Positions 11,061 to 19,760 of a stretch of 64,000 nt of DNA are shown piece after piece; the stretch's first letter is position 1, and each line of letters opens with the position of its first letter. Source of the stretch: Trissonchulus latispiculum (lineage: Eukaryota > Nematoda > Enoplea > Enoplida > Ironidae). Under the pieces are notes generated by a model that searched no databases, was not told the DNA's origin, and saw only the letters and a program-made list of their open reading frames with translations. Location: the NCBI GenBank assembly GCA_030248195.1, contig JASAND010021394.1, positions 1 to 64,000 of the forward strand, in the 5' to 3' direction. Made by a program: the position numbers and the translations under genes.

Positions 11061-11760
11061 CATTTGCATATTTACTAAACTGTGCCTAAACCTAGATTTC
11101 CTACGTAACCGTGTATTCGCAAACTACCAGACATACACGCAGGACTTGCAATCCTAAACTACCTTACTTGTTACTATTTTTCCTGCGTACTATAGGAGTT
11201 CCGGTACAATTCTGGCACTTCATACGGATCATGCACACAGAGGATCATTAACCATTTGGACGGTCACATGCTCAATTATACCTAACGACTACATTACATG
11301 AAACATTCATACAAGGATTCTGGGTAATCTACTATTGAACTACGTAACCCTATTTACTAACTAAACACGATCATGCAACACTTGTACAACACCTAAACTA
11401 ATAATCATTTATGCCTCACTTATGCAACGTTTAGACTAGAATACACTCATATTAACAGAAATGCAATCATTCATTCAACTCACGCATACACTTCATTCCT
11501 GCTTAATATCTGAGTCTTGATCACTCCAGCGATGCTCACAACCTTCATCGGACAGAAGGAGTTTCCGCGAGTCAATGTGCATGCAGTCATGGAAGCCAAT
11601 ACAATGCCATTCATACAATCCATGCATACACAAACATACGATTTCTTAGGTAAGTACTTATCTAACTAATCCTAAAAACAGACATAATTATAAACAATCT
11701 AAATGGAAACTAACTCCAATTAATATTAAGTGACCTATACTCCTAGCTATTAACTGAATT
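11061..11760. other. Sparse stretch between hairpin clusters
   Basis: AT-rich sequence with few strong hairpins and no recognisable coding or RNA gene. Confidence 0.35.
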
Positions 11761-12569
11761 TAAACGCGAATTTGTTATGAGTTTTAGGTATCTAAAACTC
11801 AGTTTGTAGCGCGGAATTTTGGCAACTTTGAGAACTTTGAAAGTTTGGGAAAGCCGTGTGAGTAATGATTGCCAAGCAATCATTACTAAATAAAACTATT
11901 ATTAAACAAAACTACTAATAACAACAATTAGATTAATTAATGGGGAAGCCGGTCATTCCCCGTGAAACGCTTGATTATTAATTATTTAGAAAGAGCAAGA
12001 GATTATTTTGGGATTCTTATTTTAAAACTTGTTCATGCGCTTTTGATAACCTATTATTTTTTGGTTACCGACCTACGACAAGCAGTACAAATTACAGACA
12101 GTGGTTTTAAGGCTTTACAAAGCCTGAGATTGAAACAATATGGCCGGCAACTCCTAGTTGCCGGCTGTGGGGTGAGTATTGCTATTAATTAGCTTATTGA
12201 AAAATAGGGTCGTAGCACAGGGACCCTCTAACTTAAGCTTAGGGATTGGGTCCCCACTTAATAATCCCATATTCTACTTTAAAACCCCACTTTTAGGTCA
12301 AAAGGACCTTGATAAAAAGGTAAAATTCATGGTCGTGGCCTGACCGAAAAGGTAAATAAAATAATTAATGAAATAAAAACAGAATAATGAAAGGCGGAGG
12401 TCAGCAAACCTCAATAGTAAGAGGGTGTCGGGTAGAAAAACAGAAAAACTAAAGACAGGGCCAATTCTCAAGACCTCCATCGAACAGGAGGGGTTTACAT
12501 GAGCTGTCCCTTTAATTAAAATAATAAAATAATAATGAAGAGAAGGATAAAATGAAATGAAATAAAATA

Positions 12570-12815
12570 AAAGTGGCTCAAGGCCCACACATACTATCAT
12601 AACTAAAAATATGGCCTCAGGCCCAAAACCAAATGGCCCATGGCCCAAAATCGTATAAAAAAGGTTGGCCCAATGGCCCCATAAAATAGGAAAAACGTGG
12701 CCCTGAGGACCTCAAAAACTGCATAATAAAAAAGTGGCCTAAGGCCTTCATAGTAAAAGAAAAAATTGGCCAAAGGCCTAAATATTGTTAAAAATTTGGC
12801 CGGGCACAACACACC
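12570..12815. repeat. Array of GGCC-N-GGCC mini-palindromes, ~33-bp period
   Basis: About eight units such as GGCCTCAGGCC, GGCCCATGGCC, GGCCCAATGGCC, GGCCTAAGGCC and GGCCAAAGGCC start near 12572, 12611, 12632, 12665, 12700, 12735, 12767 and 12797, separated by A-rich spacers. The GGCC arms are mostly kept while the centre and spacer vary. In the neighbouring hairpins, by contrast, the arms vary. Confidence 0.7.
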
Positions 12816-12865
12816 CATTTGGCCCTTGAAACAAGGTGTAGTGTTCGTATGAAAAAACTCAATTT

Positions 12866-12899
12866 CTTTTTCTCTGACCAGTGCGGGTCAGAGAAAAAG
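12866..12899. other. 14-bp perfect hairpin
   Basis: CTTTTTCTCTGACC pairs with GGTCAGAGAAAAAG around the loop AGTGCG. Confidence 0.75.
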
Positions 12900-12923
12900 T
12901 CCCTACGCGTCTTAACCTGGGAG

Positions 12924-12972
12924 GGTGCGCTGAATTCCCTATGCAGGTAGCAACTGCACTAGGGAACGCACC
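12924..12972. other. Compound hairpin with GTAGCAA loop (H6)
   Basis: Three co-axial stems are visible: GGTGCG/CGCACC, TTCCCTA/TAGGGAA and TGCAG/CTGCA. The last closes the 7-nt loop GTAGCAA, one base different from the GTAACAA loop of H1-H5. Confidence 0.7.
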
Positions 12973-13551
12973 GAGGGAAGGGGAAAAGCAACCTACTTCG
13001 GCTGCAACTCAACGAACACTGATTTGAAATAAAAATTTTGGGACCGAGCTGACAGTTTTGCTGACAGCTCGGTGACAGGTCATTAGCGAAAGTTGGGCGG
13101 AATTTTGCTTTGTTTTTAAGGCAAAGCTTCTAGAAGGTTCTAGAACTTTCTAGAAGCTTGCCACCTTTTGTATGTGAGGCGCAGCGGCGGACTGAGCCAG
13201 CTGGCCATTAGAGGTCGAAATTAATGGGATTTTGCAATTATTGCCCCCCAACTGACCCATTTTTGATATATTTCCAGTGCCGAAACTTGGCGAAATTTTG
13301 CGAAACTTTCTTTAACACATAAACATAACCAAAGGGGAAATTTCGTGAATTTTTGCAACTTTATCGAATTATTACACAAGATATGCAATTTTCTGCGCTT
13401 TGAATATTATATCATTATAAACTACGTACTTACCTACGTCTATCTAACTATTCATATTTATATTTATATTATTAATAAGGGAGGTAAGCCCCCTCTAATC
13501 TGCAAGACTTGGGCTGAAACTACTATTTTCTTTGTTTCTTCTTTGTTGGCC

Positions 13552-13796
13552 TTGTCCTCGGCCAAAAGTTCAGACGAGGACAACTGCTAGGCCTGGAAAG
13601 AAAGAGGCCTAGCAGAGAGAGAAAAAGAGGAGGTGGAGGAGAACAACACCTGACTCAGGTGTAGTCTGGGAGGTAGACAACCTCCCAGACAATGGAAAAG
13701 GAAGAAGGGTTTGACTTAAGTCAAACCCAAAGGAAAACCAATTTTAGAACACTCCTTTTTGGAGTGGTAAGATTACGACACAAAAAGTAATCTTAC
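13552..13796. repeat. End-to-end array of unrelated perfect hairpins
   Basis: In order: TTGTCCTCG (13552-13583), CTGCTAGGCCT (13584-13615), ACACCTGA (13646-13662), GTCTGGGAGGT (13664-13690, loop AGACA), GGGTTTGACTT (13707-13728, loopless palindrome), CACTCC (13750-13766) and GTAAGATTAC (13767-13796). All arms are perfect complements. Stems are mutually unrelated in sequence. Little sequence lies outside them. Confidence 0.8.
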
Positions 13797-13800
13797 AAAA

Positions 13801-14333
13801 ACATTTTCCTTTATAACTTTCTTATTATTGGGAGTTGAAAAGTCGGGTTTAGATTTTCGGGATCAGAATCAAATTCTCTTTCGTATTAGCCCAAGTCATT
13901 TTCTAACCAAAAATACTAAAATTAACCAATTATTACCTAATAAACACTTAATTACCACTAATTGACCTTATCTAACTACGTACTTAACTATTTCATACCT
14001 AATAATAAACCATCTTCTAATTTTTGCTGTTTTTGGTGTAAACTTCCAGTTTATATGCGATTTTACGACTAATCTTTGCTTTAATTATGAACTTCAATCA
14101 TAATTTTTAATCATAAACTTCATATTTTGGGTTTATGACTTCCTGCTAACTAGTATGCGAACATTAGTGATCATATTCATTTGCGGAGAAGGTAATATTC
14201 GACCCAAATAATGGACGTTATTCGCTTATTCACCTAAGTTTAGTTTAGATGTCGACCTTTATCTTCGTGTGGGAGTAACAACTCCACTTACTAAAGGGAT
14301 TAGGACCGAAATACTTCCTTTTACACAGTTCCT
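13801..14333. repeat. Continuation of hairpin region up to the foldback element
   Basis: It holds AATTATGA/TCATAATT (14083-14105, 7-nt loop), CATAAAC/GTTTATG (14112-14137), and the TAACAA-loop hairpin at 14269-14287 (GTG-GGAG/CTCCAC, one bulged G; H8). No gene seen. Confidence 0.6.
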
Positions 14334-14334
14334 G

Positions 14335-15183
14335 GGGCCCGTTGCATAAAAATTACAATAAGTTAATAAGTCCAATAAGTCATATACAATTAGCGAATTT
14401 GCGTTGCATAAAAGTCATAATCTAATAAGTCATAAGCGACTTATTAAAATAAGCGATTTTTGAATTAAAATAAGTAAATTTCATAAGCGAGCGTTGCATA
14501 AAATTTTGCAATAACTATTAACTTATGAGAAAGCGCTTATTAAAATAAGCGAATTTGCAATAAAATTCCAAGTTTTATTGTATTAGTTTTATAACAAGAA
14601 ATGTGCAGAAAACTGAAATTTAGACTTTTCTGAAACGGTTGCAATATCGGTAGAAATGCTCAAAGTTATCTCCTTTCAAGATTTACTGTTTATTCTGCTT
14701 AATTAGTAGCGTAAAATTGTATTTGAAGTGCCAAGACAGAATTCTTAGCTATAGTGTAATATCAACGAAGCAAATTCCACGTTCGGTTACTGCGCAAAGA
14801 AAATTCTGGAAATTGCGAAACCGAAAAAGCCAATGATCCGTCCTTACATTGTCTACGCAATTTACACAATTACATTAATAACCACAATTTTTAGTCCTAA
14901 AGTTTTTGTTTGTGAAACTTTTGCTTTTTACTGCTCCGTAACTAACTGCATTGCTCTTCATAGAACCAAGAGTACAAGAACTGAAACATATTGTAATAAG
15001 TAGCCAGTATTTTCAGTGGAACTTATGACTTTTCACTTATTATAATTCAGAATTACTTATGAAATAATCGCTTATTACAATAAAATTTTATGCAACACCT
15101 ATACTTATTGTATATGACATATTAACTTATGAACTTATGAACTTATTAACTTATTACTTATCATTTTTATGCAACGGGCCCCC
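14335..15183. mobile_element. Foldback/MITE-like element with long TIRs
   Basis: GGGCCCGTTGCATAAAAA at the left end is repeated inverted as TTTTTATGCAACGGGCCC at the right end. The interior is full of ATAAGTTAATAAG-like words in both orientations. CCTGG stands on both outer sides and could be a short target duplication, but it overlaps the TIR bases, so the exact ends are uncertain by a few bases. No transposase ORF: a non-autonomous DNA element about 850 bp long, inserted in the hairpin region. Confidence 0.7.
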
Positions 15184-15610
15184 TGGATTAGTATTGTTAG
15201 TAAGACACACGTTAGTAGGGCTTAATTAAGCCTGCGATCATAAATAAAACTAATTCATGTCCTAATTGAGTATCAACCTTGGACCCTATTGATAAATTTC
15301 ACGATTGCTACTGAATACTGGCAACTCTAGCTAAACAACATACGATAATCTATATATACAATTATTGCTTGGACATTATTTGATAAATACATTCCATGTT
15401 GATGATCTTCGCCCTTCTTCACAGATCCGTGGCATGAGAATTCTTCCTTGCAGTATGATTATTTTGGAACCTTTTTAGACCGATTTTGGTTACTTTTAGC
15501 ACCTTCTTTTATTAATTCCATTACATATATTCGCACACTGTACCAGATTTGAAAACTTAATTAATTACATATACATTCAACCATTTTAGCTCCAGCCCAG
15601 CGTACTAACC
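15184..15610. other. Unassigned sequence after the foldback element
   Basis: Resembles the hairpin region (for example GGGCTTAATTAAGCC near 15218) but with fewer strong hairpins. No gene seen. Confidence 0.3.
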
Positions 15611-15693
15611 TAATAATAATAATAATACTAATCCTAATTATTACTACTACTACTACTTACTACTACTACTACTACTACTATTACTACTACTAC

Positions 15694-15731
<38 letters not shown>

Positions 15732-15748
15732 TAATAATAATAATAAAA
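15611..15748. repeat. Trinucleotide microsatellite (TAA/TAC)n
   Basis: Uninterrupted TAA units grade into ACT/TAC units and back into TAA units. Confidence 0.9.
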
Positions 15749-16094
15749 CTTTCTGCAGAACGCACACTGTGCAGTATGCAGTACATTGTAGCCTCGGATG
15801 CAAACTAGGAATTTCAAGTTGAACGGTTTGGTCCTTGATTTGTTTTAAAGGTATCTCTTCCATTCCTTGTTATAAAATTGTAGCAATAAAGTTTCGAATT
15901 TATTAATCTTGCGGTTTCCTTGTTGTCAAATATTAAACCATAGCAGTTACTTAAAACTGATTATATGTGGAGGAACTATCTGTCAAAATGTTGACCGAGA
16001 TTTTCTTAAAACTGTCATTTCCAATACAAATCACCCCAATTTAAACTTTGGCACATCTTTTAATTTGTCTGCCTGTTGTAACACTGTTGAAGTT

Positions 16095-16430
16095 ATGAAA
16101 TTAAAACAGTGTACATTACTCCTGTGTGTGTTTTTGTTGGGCTTTAGCTGGGGGGAAGACTTCGAGGGTGGTCTACAGGACTTGGAAATTGCTCCCAAAG
16201 TCATTGCCAATGTGCCATTTGGTAATGTCCGACTGTCAGTTTGGGCTCATTTGCATAATGACAATCGTGAACCCTCGGAACGGTCATTCTTCGTGCTTCC
16301 TTTGGTCTGGCTTCAGCCTGCCTCAGCTGACTGTAGTTACAACATTTTCACAGACGAAGTGGTCCTAGAATTTCCCATACTTATGTGGAGCGATGAGGCA
16401 ACCAGTGTCGCTCTGGACTATTTAAAACAG
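16095..16430 (+). CDS. Secreted protein, exon 1
   Basis: 112 codons ending at a CAG/GTGACA donor in phase 0. Encodes the signal peptide and the N-terminal region. Confidence 0.75.
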
Positions 16431-18505
16431 GTGACATAAAGTTGAAGAGTAAAATTTAAAATATTACTGTTTTTGAACAACAACAAAATTTTGTTTTAGG
16501 TTTATTGGTTTTTATATTACAGTCTCAATTTTGCAAAAAAGATTAGAAAAATTGAGATAACTGAAAAGTTGCCTTCCTTGGTCTCGATTTCATGGTTAGA
16601 TTAGGTATACTGTAAAATTTCTTAATAGCTCTACCATAATTAGCAGGGTCCTCCTGTGAGTGGACTTGTTCCAAGAAAATTTCGAGGAAGTTTGTACCAT
16701 AAGCATGAATTAACGTAATTTTGTACCAAATTAAGTCTAACATTATCGTAAATTTGCTTTGTAAACATTTGCAGCAAAAATTTAATTCAAATTTTCCTTA
16801 TTCCGAGTCACTGTCGGCGTTAGGGCATGTACCTTGTCCAGGCTTGTCCGTGTTCACCACTTTGTCCCCGCCTTTGTTACATTGTGCACTAATATTTCAT
16901 TAACTTAATAATCAAATAGGCATTTCAAAGTTTAAAATTGACTTTATTATACTGATCTTGTAGCTATATATATAAAGAGTAGACTTATCACCATCGGCCC
17001 CAGACATCCCCCATTAGGCGATTAACCGAGACTGTGCAAGGGATGGCCGCCTTCCAGGTGGAGCTATCACGGTACCTCCATCACGGTGAAAGTGATGGAC
17101 GTACTGATAGCCTTGGGGAACACCTCGCATAATTGCATATGCAGTTATTCAGTGTCAGCACTCCCCCACCCCAGACAAAATTGGAAAACGTGCTGACACT
17201 AACCCTAACCGGAATGCCAACAAGGGTGAGGAGAGGTGGCCGAAAAAACTAAATAAATCTTGGATTGACACCTAAAATTGTTCTTTTTCGTACCTTCGCT
17301 GGTGCACGATTTTCATTTCATTTGCATTTACCTGCAGAAGATTTTTACTTTAGGTAACTGGCCTTGAAGAGATCCAGGAATACCAGCTGCGAACCCTGCC
17401 AATGGAAAAAATCCGACTGGCCTGGATAAACTCAGCCCAAAGTCTGTCGCCCATCTACCAACTAAATACTGAATGGAAATCCTACGCGAATCAGGCCAAA
17501 ACCGTTCCCTTCGAAATGGTCACCAGCTCCATGCCTGAGTGCCGGCGGGCCGTAGATAGCCTGAAGGAGCGGCCGGAACTGCTGAACAGTCTGGAGCTGC
17601 AGTACGTGCTGCACGCAGCACGATCCGCCCGGAAGCGGATCACGATCCACGGTCGCCACTTCATGGACGGATCCCTGTTCGCTCAACTGGAGAGCCTGAT
17701 GAACGAACAGGGATTCGTCTATCTGCGCTCAGTTGATCTGAACCAGCTGGCACGGGAGGCCGCCACTTCCGTACTCGCGAGTACGGTGAGTGACGCGGAC
17801 TACGTGGACGCTGGCGATCAACTCTCCCTGACCAATTTGATCGTCAATGCCCTCGAGACGTTCCAGCAACCCACCGAGGAAATGGACGATCAAATGTGGC
17901 GCTCCACGTTCTGGGATAAAGATTGGGCACGCCCCGACAAAGTTAGTCACTACCTAAATAAAGTCCTGAATAAGGATGATGCCAAAAATAAAAGTTTGAT
18001 CGCTCTGGACAACGAACGAAATCGTGAAACGAAGGTGGATGCGAAAGTGGACCGGAAAAGTTCCGGCGAGCGAACCGGGTCCACGTTTCTGAAGAATTTC
18101 CCGAAAACGCACATGACGGAAGACGAGGTCCGAGATATGATCCAAGAACGACAGCTCGATGTGGAGTGGGATGGGGAGCGGTATCGACCGAAACCGATGG
18201 ACCTGCATCGACTAAACATTCGAGACTTGGAGAAAAAACTGGACCTAGTGTCAACCTATGTTCAGGTTCACCAGGTCCAGTTTACTCGCAGTCTGAGGGT
18301 GGCTTTTCCGCCATCCGCAGACTCCAACGTTGGAGGTCTGGTACAAGAGCGCCGCTTAGATATCGGAGAAGCTGAACTTAGAATTGCGGAAATGGAAGAT
18401 AAATTGAAACTGATGGAAAATAAACTGGACAGGTTGGAAACGGTTGTTACAAACAGGAATTGGGAAATAATTAGAACTATTGCGGCTGCCAGGAATTCAA
18501 ACTGA
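16095..18505 (+). CDS. Secreted protein of unknown function (two exons)
   Basis: Two exons joined in phase 0 (16095-16430 and 17354-18505) give about 495 residues. The start was chosen at 16095 because the next residues form a classic signal peptide (MKLKQC then a hydrophobic LLLCVFLLGF core, then SWGED). An ATG further upstream at 15909 is in frame but would bury this signal. The protein has no transmembrane segment apart from the signal. The last ~120 residues hold two related charged segments: IQERQLDVEWDGE near residue 375, followed by an LEKKLDLV helix; and VQERRLDIGEAE near 442, followed by MEDKLKLMENKLDRLE, a heptad-rich coiled coil. This suggests an internal duplication. I do not recognise the family and assign no function. 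Exon GC content is clearly above the flanks. A secreted or secretory-pathway location is inferred from the signal peptide only. Confidence 0.75.
16431..17353 (+). other. Intron of the secreted-protein gene
   Basis: 923 bp. It contains two inverted pairs: CCATCAC/GTGATGG near 17078-17098 and GTGTCAGCAC/GTGCTGACAC near 17153-17198. No coding signal. Confidence 0.6.
17354..18505 (+). CDS. Secreted protein, exon 2
   Basis: 383 codons plus stop after a TTTACTTTAG acceptor, in phase with exon 1. It encodes most of the protein, including the C-terminal coiled-coil pair. Confidence 0.85.
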   Translation, partial: VTGLEEIQEYQLRTLPMEKIRLAWINSAQSLSPIYQLNTEWKSYANQAKTVPFEMVTSSMPECRRAVDSLKERPELLNSLELQYVLHAARSARKRITIHGRHFMDGSLFAQLESLMNEQGFVYLRSVDLNQLAREAATSVLASTVSDADYVDAGDQLSLTNLIVNALETFQQPTEEMDDQMWRSTFWDKDWARPDKVSHYLNKVLNKDDAKNKSLIALDNERNRETKVDAKVDRKSSGERTGSTFLKNFPKTHMTEDEVRDMIQERQLDVEWDGERYRPKPMDLHRLNIRDLEKKLDLVSTYVQVHQVQFTRSLRVAFPPSADSNVGGLVQERRLDIGEAELRIAEMEDKLKLMENKLDRLETVVTNRNWEIIRTIAAARNSN

Positions 18506-19018
18506 CTTTTTACCTAACTTAGCTAACAGTATTTTTCAACCGAAATATTGACCCAAATATGTTATGACTTTTGGAAATGTTTCGGTTTTATTTTAGACGA
18601 TTAAGTGCAACTTTCTGTTTTGCCTAATTTTGCTCATGTTTGGAGGACTTCGCTTCTGTTCTGATCTACTGTTAAATATTAATAACTATGATGCAAAATC
18701 TTGTTTGCGTCTTGCTTTAAAACAAAAGGCAACAAATGCAAGTTGACATGCAAAACTGTCCTCTTTAATACTTTCCAGACAATATAGAACTTTACATTAT
18801 TTTTCCACTGTTTTTACTATTTTGCTGCTACATATGTAGTTGAGGTACAACTGCTACAATTGCAAGACTTAATTTCAGAAGCTGCTGAGTTCGTTCATTC
18901 AGTCTTGGTTCTGACTGTTCCGAGCTCTAACGTATCAGTGTCTATTTTTAGTTTCAAGATTTGACATATTTATCACAGGCTGACCTTGCCTCCATTGACA
19001 CAAATCAGTCACGATAAG
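18506..19018. other. Downstream sequence, no further gene seen
   Basis: Presumed 3' UTR and intergenic DNA of the secreted-protein gene. I see no clear AATAAA close to the stop. Confidence 0.35.
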
Positions 19019-19594
19019 TAGCACCAAGAGTATATAATAGGAAGAGTGGGAAGCTTGGCCCTTATTAATGGAAATGGCCTGCGAGCTGCTCGGCACATTA
19101 TTGTTATTATTATGGTTATTGTTCAGCATGTGTTTATATGCGTTTGAACTAAAACGCATCTGATTGGCTAATGTCAAAAATACGTGCATTAGCGTACCCC
19201 CCCTCGAGATCTCGGGTGGGGTCCCGCTTAGCGTTGTTAAGCGTGTGTTTATATGCAGTCGTACTGAAAGCACTGATGAGGATTATGGTATCTGAGTAAT
19301 CAGATGCTTTTCAGTTTGACTGCATATAAACACACGCTTAACAACGCTAAGCGGGACCCCCCCCGAGATCTCGGAGGGGGGGGGGGTACGCTAATGCACG
19401 TATTTTTGACATAAGGTAGGCGATTAGCCAATCAGACGCGTATTAGTTCAAGCCGCATATAAACACATGCTGAACAATGGTAAGCGGTACCTTCCCCCCG
19501 AGATTTCGGCCTTAATGTGCCGAGCATCTCGCAGGCCATTTCCATTAGGAAGGGCCAAGCTTCCCACTCTTCCTATTATATACTCTTGGTAGCA
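19019..19594. mobile_element. Foldback element, CCAAGAG family, 5-bp target duplication
   Basis: The element (19024-19589) starts CCAAGAGTATATAATAGG and ends with the inverse CCTATTATATACTCTTGG. It is flanked by the direct repeat TAGCA (19019-19023 and 19590-19594). The two arms are inverted copies over nearly their full length, including the CTAAGCGGGACC/GGTCCCGCTTAG and CGAGATCTCG blocks, with the centre near 19290. No ORF. A related element lies at 31848-32400, also with a 5-bp duplication. Confidence 0.85.
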
Positions 19595-19684
19595 CTATGT
19601 GCCACAAGTACCGCTATGTATGTTCATGCAAAACTTGTCACTACACTTTGAACGAAATGAAACTTAAGCTTGGTTCGATTGTGC

Positions 19685-19760
19685 CTGGAAGGCTGAATCG
19701 GCAGATCGTCGGTGTACTAAACCGAAGGTTGCGAGTTCTCATCCCCACCTCGGACCCGTA
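19685..19760 (+). other. Degenerate tRNA-like sequence (pseudogene or SINE head)
   Basis: A D-arm-like GGCTGAATCGGCAGATC is followed by an anticodon-arm-like TCGGT/ACCGA stem with a 7-nt loop GTACTAA (U33 and A37 present, apparent anticodon ACU). The T-arm AGTTCTCATCC is degraded from the consensus GGTTCGAATCC. No good acceptor stem. Not expected to be a functional tRNA. Confidence 0.4.

Larger units (their letters stand above)
11761..13800. repeat. Hairpin-dense non-coding region, right part
   Basis: Perfect hairpins include 11778-11801 (10 bp TGAGTTTTAG, 4-nt loop), 11861-11887 (12 bp AGTAATGATTGC, 3-nt loop), 11942-11961, 12143-12165 (10 bp GCCGGCAACT), 12866-12899 (14 bp), 13043-13073 (9 bp ACCGAGCTG), and 13121-13161 (GCTTCTAGAA arms around GTTCTAGAAC). 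From 13552 to 13796 six or seven hairpins stand almost end to end. ORFs crossing the region show no motif and are not called. Confidence 0.75.

Noticed and set aside
11962..12192. 76-codon ORF (MKRLIINYLERARDYFG...)
   Set aside because: It runs through a 10-bp perfect hairpin (12143-12165) and has no motif or splice context.
12298..12648. 116-codon minus-strand hydrophobic ORF
   Set aside because: It overlaps the GGCC mini-palindrome array; Phe/Leu richness follows from the A-rich plus strand.
9149..14287. CRISPR array as an explanation for the repeated hairpins
   Set aside because: Stems differ between units and spacing is irregular; the host is an animal.
8460..14333. Nuclear copy of mitochondrial DNA
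   Set aside because: Hairpin-rich spacers are known in some animal and fungal mitochondrial genomes, but no mitochondrial protein, rRNA or tRNA gene is visible here. Not excluded, only unsupported.
16126..16368. Alternative-frame ORF in exon 1 of the secreted-protein gene
   Set aside because: Shadow of the real frame, which carries the signal peptide and continues in phase into exon 2.
17943..18254. Minus-strand ORFs over exon 2
   Set aside because: Opposite-strand shadows of the coding exon.
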